A DNA stretch of 64,000 nucleotides from Paraspadella gotoi (GCA_051294375.1 CM119266.1:22668638-22732637); one strand, 5' to 3'; numbered from the stretch's first letter, positions 14,391 through 27,870 are shown. Numbers and translations: made by a program. Notes: generated from the letters alone by a model not told the origin.

Positions 14391-14684
14391 GCCGCGAGCT
14401 GAGCTGTCAAAAGAGCCTTGGCGATCAATGGTTACCCATTGTGGCCTTCGAGAAGCCAGGTACCGGCCGTATCTGGTTGAGGGCAGTGGCCACCAAGGGG
14501 CTGCCCAAGTAACCGCTAAGCGTTGATTCTACCTCAACCCCCAGGAGGAAGAAAGGGTTCTTGCTGCTTGAAGAGCCTACCGCGCCCACCACAGGCGCAA
14601 CTGGAAGATAGCAGAAGCGCCCTAAAGAACGTGGTCACTTGTCCCTCCCTACCACCAGGGGATCACTGAGTCATTGGTGCGCGG

Positions 14685-15415
14685 GTGCTGGCAAAGCAGG
14701 GGATCTCCACCTCAGTGACGACCCGCGGTTCTCTACGAGAGCAATTGTGTGAAACGAAGATAAAATCCCCAGACCGAAAACATCAGGAGCCGTCTATTGG
14801 GGCGGCCTGTGCAGGGGCGGGCAACCAAGCCTGTGCAGCAGCATACGTGGGCGAGAACAGGCAAGTCTCTAACAGACCGCTTTCAGCAGCACACAAAACC
14901 TTATCGCGATGCCGAGAGGACATTACCTATCTGCGGTAGCTGAACATACAGTAAATACTGGCCATCTATTTAGAGAGTCAGACTGTCTCGTGCTGTCCCA
15001 TGACCCAAACTGGTCTCAGAGGTATAGAGAGGCGATCTATATCAAAAGCCCTCGAGCCCTCTTTGAATCGGTGATGGAGGACAATTCGATCTCCCTCCAA
15101 GCTATGATACGCTATCCAAAACGTGTGGAGGCCCCGCCACCACCACGTCCGCACAATGACTCCCCCGTTTCTACTCAACGAAACAAGGGAAGACCTTTGC
15201 GCAGGCAATGGGCAAACGAGTGCCCTCCTTCAACTGCAGCAACTCACTCCCTCTCTCTGTGGAGTAGCGCCCACCAAAAAGGCGGCTGCTTGGAGGAAGG
15301 AGAGGAGTCCACAACTCATGTCGCAAAAGCGGCAAGAAACGGACACCACCCATCTCGCCAGCAGACGAGAAGAGGGCAGTCGACAGGCGTACCAGGCCAG
15401 AGAGACATCAGGTAG
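14685..15415 (+). pseudogene. Decayed Penelope C-terminal GIY-YIG endonuclease
   Basis: Two overlapping frames (14685-14939 and 14909-15415) together resemble the end of a Penelope polyprotein. The first has a Cys-rich stretch ending in AAAYVGE (matching the YIG half of GIY-YIG) followed by NR. The second has AVAEHTVNTGH, the conserved AEH...TGH of this nuclease family, then YREAIYIK. The domain nicks target DNA during insertion. The coding line switches frame at about 14890-14930, so this copy is broken or contains a sequencing indel. The C-terminal 100 or so residues are Pro/His/Gln-rich and unrecognised. Confidence 0.7.
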
Positions 15416-15557
15416 CCTTTGGACTCTTCCCGCAAGGAAGCCTACCCAGTCCAATCACATACACTCAATCGATATGACCTCTCAGCCATTGACGCGCCAT
15501 GACTCGACCAACATCGTCACTACCTCTCATTTGCTTCAACCAAAGGGGCCAGCTCAT

Positions 15558-15763
15558 TTGAGCTCTTTCTTAATTCTTAAATTTCACTTTCCACATTAAT
15601 ATCTCTAAACTTAATTCTTCTTTCTTTCACATTTCAATTCACTGTTTTTATACTCAATTATTTATTAAGTAGTTTAAATGTTAAAAATATTTATTTCACT
15701 GTTAGTTTAAATCATTTATCTTTGTTGTACATTGCACAATGTATTGTTACTAATTTCTTTTTT

Positions 15764-15797
<34 letters not shown>

Positions 15798-15922
15798 CCT
15801 CTCTCTCAAAATTTTTCACCATTTAATTTCTATTCACAGTCTAACTCAATCTGTCTTCACCTTGACCTGTCCTCACATCTGACCACTATTCTTTTCTCAA
15901 CTCTGTGTTGGAAACTTTTGCC

Positions 15923-15965
<43 letters not shown>

Positions 15966-16113
15966 TTTCCTTTGCATAAACAATTTGTAAAAGTTCACAA
16001 AACAATTTTTCTCTATGACGCTGAAGAAAGGCTTGTAAACTAAAGCCGAAACATGTACGTCCTTATGTACTAATAAAATCGTTGTTGCAAATAAACTCAA
16101 ACTTATTTCTACT
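15558..16113 (+). repeat. Penelope pseudo-LTR, right copy
   Basis: Inverted partner of 13826-14390. It contains CT-rich tracts (15763-15807 and 15922-15965) and the plus-strand hammerhead motif near its outer end. Confidence 0.8.
16017..16061 (+). ncRNA. Hammerhead-ribozyme-like motif (right end)
   Basis: Stem I 5' strand GACG (16017-16020), core CTGAAGA (16021-16027), stem II GGCTT/AAGCC (about 16030-16047), GAA then A (16048-16051), minimal stem III A-C/G-T (16051-16052 with 16055-16056, loop AT), cleavage base A 16057, stem I 3' strand CGTC (16058-16061). All invariant core positions of the CUGANGA...GAAA...UH scheme are present. Conservation in the inverted partner supports a real motif. 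Confidence 0.65.
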
Positions 16114-16122
16114 AATTATTTT

Positions 16123-17544
16123 TCTTTAAATTTACGCTTTTATTTTGACACACATGATATAAATACAATTGTGCTAGGTCTATTTAACTTTTAACTATGC
16201 AATAAAATATCCTAATTTAGATTTCCTCCATAAATTTTTAATTGTCAGAACGTTTTTCTCTTTTTTTTTACATATTTTTGACACGCTAAACATTTCTCTG
16301 ATTACGCAAACATTTATTATTTCCATTACGAAAAAAAAAAAAAACAAAAAAATTTTCGAGCTTTCACCGGTTAAATCCGAAATTAATTCAAAACAAAGTT
16401 TAGCTCGTCGGATCAAACGGCCGGAAATATCCAAAACGGAGGGGAATTACGAAGGTGACCGCTGAGGAAGAAGTTCAGAAGCGGGGGGAAAACTTGAAAA
16501 GTAGAAGAAACTTAAAGTGGTAGGTAACAGGATCCGGAAGGGGGAAAGAAAAAAAAGAAAAAAAAAAAAAAGGGGAAAAAAAAAAGGGAAAAGGAAAAAC
16601 GAAAAAAAGAGAAAATGAGAAAAAAAAAAAAGCAGTGAGAAAATAAAAGAAAAAAAATAAAAAAAGGGAAAATTTAAAGGAAAAATTCGAAAGAAGAGGC
16701 CATTGTATTTGATCTTTTTTAACTTTTCCAAAAAATTATGCTCATTTTTTGGGGAAATAAAATATAATATTATATAATATGTAATATATCAATGTCATTG
16801 ATTATAATATTATTGCATGGAAATTTAAACCAGACCGAAGACGAAGCAACTCCAGGCAGTACTACACGGTATTACCAAATTTCCATCCACAAGGCCGCGT
16901 CACTCGTTCACCGACTTTGCCATCCAAACTGTTGAGATGAAATATCTTTGACTCAACTTCAATCGGAAAAAACCGAAAGGCGATTCGGTGAGGGCGTTGA
17001 CTTTCCGGCGCCGAGAGAAGACTATTCGGTCATCGAATTAGAAATGGCGGAAGAAATGGAAAAAAAAAAGCCATCGAAATCGTTTGTTTATCCCTCGATG
17101 AGCTCCTTGTCTCTTTCCGATTCTATTAAGGTTTAAGCCTTCATTTCACTCATATTCTATTTTATACGTCGCGTCAGTGGCGATTTACCAATCATTGTAA
17201 GCGCAATTATTTAGAAGTCAATATTTACGCTTTCGAATTATAAATAATGCGTCGATGCCCTTAGCCGATCCCAATGTTGTCGTCGACGAAAACTACGAGA
17301 TCTCCTACGCCTTACCTCCATTAATGTCTTTTGTTAGGAAAATTGTTAGTTAATGCTTTGAATTATCCTAACGTATTCTTTTAGATTGTTCTTTGTTTTC
17401 TTCGTCTTCCTTTCGCACCTCGTCATACCTCCTCTTCCGTCGTCTCCCTCACATCGATGCCCCCATGACCTGGAAAACGGAAAGACATGCCCGCCGCCAC
17501 GCAACACGCGATATGCAAACAGGAATCTTTTTCGACTCCCAAAA
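16123..17544. other. D2 right part, noncoding
   Basis: AT-rich with long A-runs and a purine patch (16544-16690); matches 19131-20333. I see no gene. The 62-codon frame at 16948-17136 is partly conserved in the other copy but broken by indels, with no recognisable domain. Confidence 0.5.
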
Positions 17545-17569
17545 NNNNNNNNNNNNNNNNNNNNNNNNN
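17545..17569. other. Assembly gap, 25 N, inside D2
   Basis: Separates two same-orientation copies whose outer ends coincide with the gap edges (17544 matches 20333; 17570 matches 12215). Confidence 0.95.
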
Positions 17570-18260
17570 GTTTAATCAGCGAATGACTCGTTCCTTGGAC
17601 CATGAAAACTGAGTTGGTGCCGGTCGATGGAACACACAGGCTGGGGCTTGGAAGAGAGTATAGGTTGGGGCTGGGGAGAAAGGATGGGGTGGGAGTAGAT
17701 GTGAGGATCACGTGATTGTTGGAGTGGATTCAATAGAAAAGAGTTCACGGCTAAAGCGTAGAAACTAGAGAGAAGTCGGTTGAAAGACGCTTTAAAATAT
17801 ATGCACGATATTCACTAAAGAATAAAGTGGAGCGAACATTTATAGTTTATTTTGGTGATTCCATATGCCTTGGTCTTTTTAAGAAGGTGTTCACTGTTTA
17901 GATATTCTGCGATTTAAAAGTCATCGACTTAGTTCTGTTTTTATTCCGTTATGAGAATGTTTATATGTTATTATTTTGAAAAGTCAAATGTAATCGTTCT
18001 TGATATTTGCACGAAAAAAATTAAAACCAAGCCAATATTAACTGGGAATCATTTTCATTTATATATCTGATAATTCACCCATTTTTTTGTAGAATAATGA
18101 AAACATTGCGTCGCAAATAAAAAAAAAGGATTTCATTAAAAAAAAGGGGAAAATGAAAAGTGTTTCGTTCGCTCTCTTGAATTCCTTTGGGAGAACCCGT
18201 TCTTCCATCGCCTGTCAAAGTTGCATTTCACAGCGCGACAAAAATCCCCCAGAGGACGCC

Positions 18261-18304
<44 letters not shown>

Positions 18305-20333
18305 TTTTCCTCCCTATTTTTCTCCCTCTTTTCCCTCTGATATATATTTTTTTCCTATTCCCTCGCTTCGACTCTTTGTTCCACAATAATCGAGAGGCAG
18401 CGAACGGAAAAAAAGGAAAAGAGAGAAAAAAAATGGAAAGTGAAACTCTGTCATTTCTAACGCCGTTCGCCTTTTGTTTTCCGGGTTTGTTTCCATCTTC
18501 TACATGAGATTTAATTTAAAAATTTTATATATATCTCATTAAGGTTAATTTGAAATATTTCAAAAATTCCCGCTGCTATGTAAGTCGAATGTTTTCTTGT
18601 CATCTAAAACCAAAACGATGATCTGATGTCAGTCACCTAATCGGGTCTCATTTTGACTTTGGACCAAAAATAAACGCAAAGTCTAACCCTGAGCTAGATT
18701 CCGAACGGAAACTGATTGGAAGCCAGAGATTGAAGGAGAGAGAGAGAGAGAGAGAGAAAGATGCAAGGTGAGGTTGGGTAAAGAAAGTCATTTTTTTCTC
18801 GTTTCTTTTTCCTGACCCGAAAATCTTGACCCAAATCTCTGATTCTTCGAGCTCCGAATTTTCGGTCGATCGGACGAAGCCGACAGAGGCTTTTTAGGCT
18901 CCCGACCGACAAACGGACCGACGAACCGACCGACGGAATTGGTGAACCGTCGCTCGCGCAAAGTCTTGAGCAAATCTTGCGAACTGTTCCGTCTTTGTGC
19001 ATTAGAGGGAAATTTCCTCAACGCTTTATATCCGTGAGCGAATTTAACGCTAGCGTTACTCTTTAGGTTTAACTCATTTTGAAGTTTATTTGGTTGATTT
19101 TTTTTCCCCTAAGTCTTTTAAAATTATTTTCTTTAAATTTACGCTTTTATTTTGACCTACACATGATATAAATACAATTTGTGCTAGGTCTATTTAACTT
19201 TTAACTATGCAATAAAAATATCCTAATTTAGATTCCTCCATAAATTTTTACATATTTTTTGACACGCTAAACATTTCTCTGATTACGCAACATTTCATTA
19301 TTTCCATTACGAAAAAAAAAAACAAAAATTCGGAGCTTCACCGTTAAACCGAAATTAAATTTTCAAACAAAAGTTTAGCTCGGGGATCAAACGCGGATCA
19401 AACGGGGATTACGAAGGTGACGCTGAGGAAGAAGTTCAGAAGGGAAACTGAAAGTAGAGAAATTAAATGGAGGAAGGTCGGAAGGGAAAAAAAAAGAAAA
19501 AAAGGGAAAATTAAAGGAAATTTCGGAAAGAAGAGCAATTATTTTATCTTTTAACTTCCAAAATTATGTCATTTTGGAAATAAAAATATTAAATATTATA
19601 TATTGTAATATATAATGTGCATGATATAATATTATGAGGAAAGTAAAAACAGACGAAAGACGAAGCAACTCCAGGCAGTACTACACGGTATTACCAAATT
19701 CATCACAAGTGGCCGCGTCACTCGTTCACCGCTTTGCCTCCAAACTGTGAGATGAAATATTTTGACTCAACTCAATCGGAAACCGAAAGGCGATCGGTGA
19801 GGGCGTGACTTTCCGGCGCCGAGAAGAGATATCGGTCATCGGAATTAGAAATGGGGAAGAAATGGAAAAAAAAAAGCATCGAAAATCGTTGTTTATCCCT
19901 CGTGAGCCTCCTTGTCTTTTTCCGATTCTATTAAGGGTAAGTTCATTCACTCATATCTATTTTATACGTCCGTCAGTGGCGATTTACCAATCATTGTTAA
20001 GCGCATTATTTAGGAAGTCAATATTTAGCTTGAATTATTAATAATGCGTCGATGCCTTAGCCGATCCAATGTTGTCGTCGACGAAACTACTGAGATCTCC
20101 CTACGCCTTACCTTCCATTAATCTTTTGTTAGGAAATTGTTAGTTAATGTTTGATTATCCTAACGTATTCTTTAGATTGTTCTTTGTTTTCTTCGTCTTC
20201 CTTTCGACCTCGTCATCCTCCTCTTCGTCGTCTCCCTTCACATCGATGCCCCCATGACCTGGAAAACGGAAGACATGCCCGCGCCAACGCAAACACGCGG
20301 ATATGCAAACAGGAATCTTTTCGACTCCCAAAA
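17570..20333. repeat. Direct repeat D2, right copy (empty allele)
   Basis: Partner of 12215-17544 without the Penelope element. From about 19300 on it is visibly noisier, with many missing bases in runs, as expected of lightly corrected long reads. It has a CT array at about 18264-18300 and a GA array at about 18737-18760. Confidence 0.85.
19121..19130. other. Empty Penelope target site
   Basis: AAATTATTTT followed directly by CTTTAAATTTACG, exactly the two flanks that are separated by 2.3 kb in the other copy. Confidence 0.8.
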
Positions 20334-20341
20334 GAATTTTG

Positions 20342-20344
<3 letters not shown>

Positions 20345-20411
<67 letters not shown>

Positions 20412-20430
20412 CCTCTCTCTCGCTCTCTCT
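20345..20430. repeat. (CT)n microsatellite
   Basis: CT array with few interruptions. The left D2 copy stops about 10 bases before the equivalent position. Confidence 0.95.
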
Positions 20431-20804
20431 CTCTGCGTGCCTGTCTTTCTTTTTGACAAACGCGTGCACTCTCAGACCCGAGTGCACGTGAATATGGAAG
20501 AACCTGAGTTGGCGCTGTGAATGTTTCACGAAAACCTTTCAACCTCGCGTTTTTTTCTCACACTTGCAAATTCGGTGAGAAAGTCAAAGAAGGAAGAAAG
20601 AATACGAGGACCCAATGCCAGGTTTTAAGGTTTTAGACCAATAGTAACTCCTTAATTATATTGTTTTAGCAACTCTAAAAAAAAATCGATTAATGAAAAA
20701 CCAAAAAGAAAAAGGAAAAAGAAACAAGGGAGAAAACAAATCAGGTCGAGATCACGAAAATGGAAACGGAGGAGAAAAAAGAAGTAAGACAACAAACAAA
20801 TTGG

Positions 20805-22310
<1,506 letters not shown>

Positions 22311-22315
22311 GCCGG

Positions 22316-22478
22316 AAAAAAAAGGAAAAACGGAGAGTCTGACAGAAGAAGGGAAAATAAGAAGTGATAGAAAAAAAAGGAAAAACGGAGAGACTGACAG
22401 AAGAAGGGAAAATAAGAAGTGATAGAAAAAAAAGGAAAAACGGAGAGACTGACAGAAGAAGGGAAAATAAAAAGTGAT
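22316..22478. repeat. Tandem repeat, 55-base unit x3
   Basis: The landmark CGGAGAG recurs at 22331, 22386 and 22441, giving a period of 55. Units are nearly identical (one T/A change and few others). Confidence 0.9.
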
Positions 22479-22669
22479 GTTTTGGGATAGAAAATGTATG
22501 CGCAGAAGAGAAAACAAAAATAAACGGACCAAAACGGCCCTAATAGTGCTTAATCAAAAATTAAAAATATAAAAAGATAGCGATACAGGTTATGTTCCTT
22601 CCAACGCTAACTCCTTAAAGGGAGTGGTGCTTTTATATTCTTTATATTCTTCGAAATATTATCCCACTT

Positions 22670-22830
22670 CATTGATAGGGGAGCCAGATATTCTGGGAGT
22701 GAATAATCGAGATTGTGAGAGAGTCTTGATTGAAAGCTTGCAGGGTCCTGCAATGCTATTATCTTGTAAAAGTGATGAAGGCCTTAAACCACCCTAACCT
22801 GCCTAAAGTCAGGGGAGAGATAACTTAGCT
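22670..22830 (+). mobile_element. Dispersed element remnant R3, second copy
   Basis: The plus strand reads ILGVN, DCERVLIES, LQGPAM, LSCKSDEGLKPP, matching the minus-strand frames near 3.5 kb and 27.8 kb. The direction is opposite to the other two copies. Protein-level conservation in three copies shows descent from a coding sequence. Confidence 0.5.
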
Positions 22831-22879
22831 TAGCACACGACGTCGATAACTAAAAAAAATTATTCGCTGACGAAAAACT

Positions 22880-22934
22880 GACAAAACGGACAAAATGGAC
22901 AAAACGGACAAAACTGACAAAACTGACAAAAGAC
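22880..22934. repeat. Minisatellite, 9-base unit
   Basis: About six units of the type ACAAAACGG/ACAAAACTG in a row. Confidence 0.85.
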
Positions 22935-23060
22935 TCTCGACAAAAGAACAATCTCTCTTCCGTTCCTCAAACGTCACCATCCCGACGGAAAAAAAAAGAT
23001 TTTTCAATTGACTTTTCCCTTTTCTAGATTTGTTGATGGTGTAATGATAGTCCTCTGATG

Positions 23061-23184
<124 letters not shown>

Positions 23185-23847
23185 TCGCTTCCCTTTCTCA
23201 TCATTTTTCTTTCGAAAAATGAAGTAATGAAGAAGAAAACCATTTATTACTCTCGGCGATGAGAGATCGATTCAAAAACTATTTTCCTCAAATTTCTCCT
23301 CGCGCTCTTTCGCGCGCCGAATAGAGCGGGAGGGATTTCGAGAAAGAGATTAAAGATCCTTTATTTTCCTTTTTATTTTCTCTTAGTTTTTTCTTTTCTT
23401 TTCTTTCCTTTTTTTTTATTATATTCGCGCCGGTGTTATTGTTTCGGAATCCATCATGGTGCGGCCCTGCCGAAAAAGAGGAAGGGCGGAAGTCACTATT
23501 GTCTTCATTCCCAATCTTTACATTTACGCCCTCCACCCCGCTCTCCCCTCCCCCAGCACCCCGGTCAACCCCCGAGGAAGGAGAACGCCGGTACTCAAAT
23601 CTGGAAGAAAATATACTCGAGACTCGAGAGGAAAAAAATGGGAGTCAAAGATGAAGTTGAAAATCTCGGGGAAAAATGGGTTTTAATGGGAGGGGGGCAG
23701 GGGGCGAGGGGCGGGAGTTCAACGACTTGGAGGATGTTGAGTGGTGGGAGATAAAGACGTCGGTAATTGATGAATAGAGAGAAAGGGGAGAGAAGTTTAA
23801 GATCACCCTTAACAATGCGTAACGAATGGCCCTCGCCGATGGGGAAA

Positions 23848-23856
<9 letters not shown>

Positions 23857-23943
<87 letters not shown>
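23857..23943. repeat. (GA)n microsatellite
   Basis: GA array with one interruption at about 23910. Confidence 0.95.
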
Positions 23944-23945
<2 letters not shown>

Positions 23946-23998
23946 CCGTTTTACGACTTCGGCGGCGAGAGGCAACGAGATAATTCGACCAGTGTGCC

Positions 23999-24234
23999 GT
24001 CTGACACTTTTAGTGTAGAAACATAAAAAAATTACGATCGAAACGCGAGAGAAAAGAAAAAAAAAGCGGGGGCGGACAAGAGCGGTTTTGAGAGGCGGCG
24101 GGGGCGACAAAGAGTGGTCGTGGCCGCCGATGTCTGCCGGTGTGGGAACGGAGAGTCGCCTGGGAGGCATGAGTCGAAGAGGGTGGCAGGGGGCATCAGG
24201 GTTTGCTAGGGGTGCCCAGAAAGACTAGGAGGCA
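23999..24234. repeat. Direct repeat D3, left copy
   Basis: Matches 24260-24499 in the same orientation. It ends exactly at the 25-N gap (24235-24259), and the partner starts exactly after it. Differences are about six one-base indels, all in G or A runs or near them. This is an unmerged 236-240-base overlap. Confidence 0.9.
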
Positions 24235-24259
24235 NNNNNNNNNNNNNNNNNNNNNNNNN
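24235..24259. other. Assembly gap, 25 N, inside D3
   Basis: Lies between two overlapping, same-orientation ends. The true gap length is probably negative (overlap of about 240 bases). Confidence 0.95.
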
Positions 24260-24499
24260 GTCTGACACTTTTAGTGTAGAAACATAAAAAATTACGATCG
24301 AAACGCGAGAGAAAAGGAAAAAAAAGGCGGGGGCGGACAAGAGCGGTTTTGAGAGGCGGCGGGGGCGGACAAGAGTGGTCGGTGGCCGCCGATGTCTGCC
24401 GGTGTGGGAACGGAGAGTCGCCTGGAGAGGCATGAGTCGAAGGAGGGTGGCAGGGGGCACTCAGGGTTTGCTAGGGGTGCCCAGAAAGACTAGGAGGCA
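24260..24499. repeat. Direct repeat D3, right copy
   Basis: Partner of 23999-24234. It continues past 24499 into unique sequence. Confidence 0.9.
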
Positions 24500-24726
24500 T
24501 CTTCCTGGTGCGACGGGTGATTTAAGAAAGACTGCTATGGGTCGAGTCTCGTCCGGGCCGAAGAGCGGAAAAGAAAAGGAAAATAAAAAGAGAATAAGAA
24601 AATGAGAGAGAATGAAAGAATGAGGAGAGAAGAGAAAAAAGAACACAATATTTTAAATTACCTCTGAGACGGAGGGACATAAATCATCAGTCTCTCTCTC
24701 TCTCTTTCTTTCTCTCTCTCTCTGTT

Positions 24727-24960
24727 TTGCTGCTGTCGAGCAGCGTCAGGAAGGAGGGACGCTTCCTCTGTTCCTCCGCCGCCCGCGCGCAAAGGCAGCT
24801 GCTACAGCTGCGGACGCGCGATATTCTGAAAGCTACGCTGGCGAGAGATCGGCTACGATTCGTGGAATTCGGTCCAATTGTCGAGGTAGAGTTTCGTTTT
24901 GACGTCAGACACGCAATTCTCAACTCGGGTCGAACGAAGCCGGCCAAGTTTCAATTTTTT
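24727..24960. other. GC-rich island open on both strands
   Basis: The plus frame begins MLLSSSVRKEGRFL and is rich in Arg, Ser and Ala, like a mitochondrial targeting peptide. The minus frame (24947-24687) begins MAGFVRPELRIACL and is equally open. CpG is frequent. It may be a first exon or promoter, or chance openness; no domain is recognised and no second copy is available for comparison. Confidence 0.2.
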
Positions 24961-25536
24961 CCTTTTCCTTCTTTTTTTTTTCCTTCTATTAATCCTTTCT
25001 TTTTATTTCTACTGAATTTTTCTCTTGCTAAAAAACGGAGATGTAATATCTTTTTTTTTTTTTTTATTCAAAAAGCTAATAAAAAACATGAAATAAAAAG
25101 AGAATAAAAAATAAGAATAAAAAAAGAGATAGAAATATGAGGAAATAGGCTCAGGAAAGGAATAGAGAAAAAAGAAGTAAAATTTTATGTGAATTTGATG
25201 ATAAAAAGAAAAATTTAAATAAAGGAAGATCATGTTTAAAATAAAAAATAAAATTAAGGAAAAGATACAAGTCCGACAAGGTAGGTAGTAGGAAACAATA
25301 TTGAAATGGGTGTTAGAATATAATGGATGAGAGGGACATTAGGGTGAAAGGGAGAGGATGTGTTTTATCAGGGATGGCGAGAGGGAGTGAAAGAGAGCTC
25401 AGAGTGAGAGTCTTTCTCGTTGAGAAACTTGACTTCAAAGAATTTTAAACACAAAGGACTACGAAAGAAACAAAAGCCTCCTTTTTCAAAAGAAGGATGA
25501 AAAAGAATGAGAGCGAGAGAGCGAAAAGGAAAAAAA

Positions 25537-25697
<161 letters not shown>

Positions 25698-25699
25698 AA

Positions 25700-27650
25700 A
25701 AGCGAAGGACAGTCAGGAAGACGAATGGAGGAAAAGAACTGAGGAACAAGGCAGTTATTGCTTTTTTAAACTCCATAAAAAATCCCCCACGCTTTCTTTC
25801 ACTCTCCTTCACACACATACACACACACTCTATCTCTCACACACCCAGCCGTTCTCCCGCCCACTTTGACGCCAGGTTCTTGGACCGAAAGTGGCGGAGA
25901 CGTCACGGGGGAGACGGGGTGGTGCTCCGAAAGCGTCGGGTGGCGCAGGAGAGACGCGCGGTGACGCGCATCGGTAGCGGGTCTCGTTGCTGAGGTCTGC
26001 CTCTGTCGCTTTGTTGATTGATTAGTCGCCCCGTTTCTTGGACGATTTTTGGTCGCTGTCGACGAGGAGAACTTCGTTCGTTCAATGATGTTTTTCTCAG
26101 AGGAGGGTTTTTTGAGAAAAGAGAGAAGTAAAGAGAGAGAGATGAGAGAGGAGAGCAGAGGAGAAGATAGAGAAGAGAGAGGAGAGGACTCTCCAAGGCG
26201 CGATTCCGCGGCCAGCCAACACATCCGACTCGAGAGATGAGGATGGGGAAATGCACGTGAGAGGAGAAATACCGGAGAGGAGAGACGAGAAGAGGAGATA
26301 GAGCTGCAGGGGGTGTGGGGAGGAGTGTGCGAGGCCAGGTGAGACACAAGGATGAGATTTTCTCTAGTGTATGACATCTCAGAAAAAAAGCGAAAAATGG
26401 AAGCATGAAAGGGACATCTAGTACTCTTCTTTATTTGCAAAAGATATACGGATGCATTTTAAAAACCAATAAAAATAAAACCAATAAAAACCTGATCACT
26501 ACAATAAAAAAGAAAGAAGAATAAGAAAGGAAGAGGATCAAGACAAGAGAGAAAAGTCAAAGACAGAAGATAAGAACGATATTTAGATAGAAAGAAAGTA
26601 AAGTAAAATAAAGAAGAAAGAATAGAAAGAATAGATTCATTCCCCATTTAGAAAGACGGAAGAAAGAAGAAAGTAAAGAAAAAAGATATGATAAGAACAA
26701 CAAAAAAAAAATCAGAAGAGAGAGAGAGAGAGAGAGATGAGATGATGAGATGGAGATAAGAGGAGAGAGATGAGAGAGAGAAACAGACGCTACGTGCCGA
26801 TGAGGTCTACGAGAGAATAAGCAACCGTCTGCGAACATGCAGCCATTATTCCACTTACGAGAAAGGAAGAGAGAGAGAGAGAGAAGCTAGACGTGAGGCA
26901 TTAGCTTGGCGGGTTCGCCGTTAGGGGACGATGGGTCTTTGGATTGATCATTTGTTCGTAAAGAGATCATCTCGCTGCGATTATGCGATTTATCCAACGA
27001 GTAAACGATGTTGTCGCCAAATCGGTTTTGATTGCTCCGCTCTAGAGATATCATCGCAATCGTTTACGCAGATAGTTAAATAGCTACAATAAACAATTAT
27101 GTTATTTTATAGCTGTTCGGGAATTACTCATATTTTGTCATATCAAGCTTCCCAATTGATATAAAAGAAAACGGAACTAAACAAAAAAAAATAAAAAACA
27201 ATAAAACAAAAAAATATTTATTATTATTTTTAGCCTCGATTTGATTTTTAAACAAATACCTTTTCCCTATTTGTTTTTTAGCGGCCGTCACATTTGAATG
27301 TCAGATATCTCGTTTTTTTTTCTCTAATCTTTTAAAATAATATTTTCCGTCTGTCCGGGACTTATTTGTCTGTCCGTCCGTCCGGCTCAAATGCAGATCA
27401 ACTTTTAGCCCCTATCTTTTTTCATCACCTAATCAAAGTTCGCCGCTACTGGATCAGGGGAAACAAAGGATCAACAAAGGAAGAGACATAATCTGCCAAA
27501 ACATTTCCTCTTCCAAAATAATTCATTAATCATTTTTTTCCTTCGACTGATGTTGTCGTTGTTGTCGTTGTTGTCGTTTCCGTCTCTTCGGTTTTAGTGA
27601 AATTACTACGTGGCGAGAATAGGAAATTTTATATTATACAATATTTACTA
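25700..27650. other. No recognisable gene
   Basis: A GC-richer patch at 25860-26240, open on minus for about 200 codons (26440-25799) with S/L-rich low-complexity sequence, then A-rich and AT-rich sequence. A hexamer-like GTTGTC tract is at 27550-27580. Nothing here supports a gene call. Confidence 0.5.
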
Positions 27651-27658
27651 ATAGTTAT

Positions 27659-27870
27659 ATGAAATTGGTACAACCAATATAAAAATTATCCATTCATTTA
27701 ATAAATATTAAATAAGCTATCTTGCCCCTGACAGGCTTTGGTGGTTTAAGGCCTCCATCACTCTTACAAGGTAATGACATAGCAGGTCCCTGCAAGTTTA
27801 CAATCGATACTCTCTCACAGTCTAGTTTATTCACTCCCAGAGAACCTGGCTATATCATTCTAATCCTCGT
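27659..27870 (-). mobile_element. Dispersed element remnant R3, third copy
   Basis: The shared AT-rich terminus (27659-27730) is followed by the conserved coding piece on minus. The reading frame has indels, but the same codons are recognisable at nucleotide level as at 3430-3560. Confidence 0.55.

Larger units (their letters stand above)
13782..16122. mobile_element. Penelope-like element with inverted pseudo-LTRs
   Basis: A 2.3-kb insertion inside one copy of D2. The empty site at 19121-19130 shows its limits: the 9-base target AATTATTTT is present once there and twice here (13782-13790 and 16114-16122). Within it, about 13826-14390 and 15558-16113 are inverted copies of each other (about 560 bases). 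The central 1.2 kb encodes a decayed GIY-YIG endonuclease on plus. Penelope-like elements typically end in a GIY-YIG domain, can carry inverted repeats and often contain hammerhead motifs, all of which fit. About 35 extra bases at the left end (13791-13825) lie outside the inverted repeat, a common asymmetry in this group. The reverse-transcriptase domain is absent, so the copy is non-autonomous or truncated. Confidence 0.8.
12215..17544. repeat. Direct repeat D2, left copy (carries a Penelope insertion)
   Basis: The same sequence in the same orientation is found at 17570-20333. The match starts exactly at the base after the 25-N gap and ends exactly at the base before it, the signature of two overlapping contig ends that were not merged. 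This copy holds an extra 2.3-kb Penelope-like element (13791-16113) missing from the partner. Both ends of the overlap lie beside microsatellites (GA at 12118-12190; CT at 20345-20430 in the partner). No host gene is recognised in the shared part. Confidence 0.85.

Noticed and set aside
14390-14660. tRNA or SINE head inside the Penelope element
   Set aside because: Looked for box A and box B-like motifs and a cloverleaf; nothing convincing.
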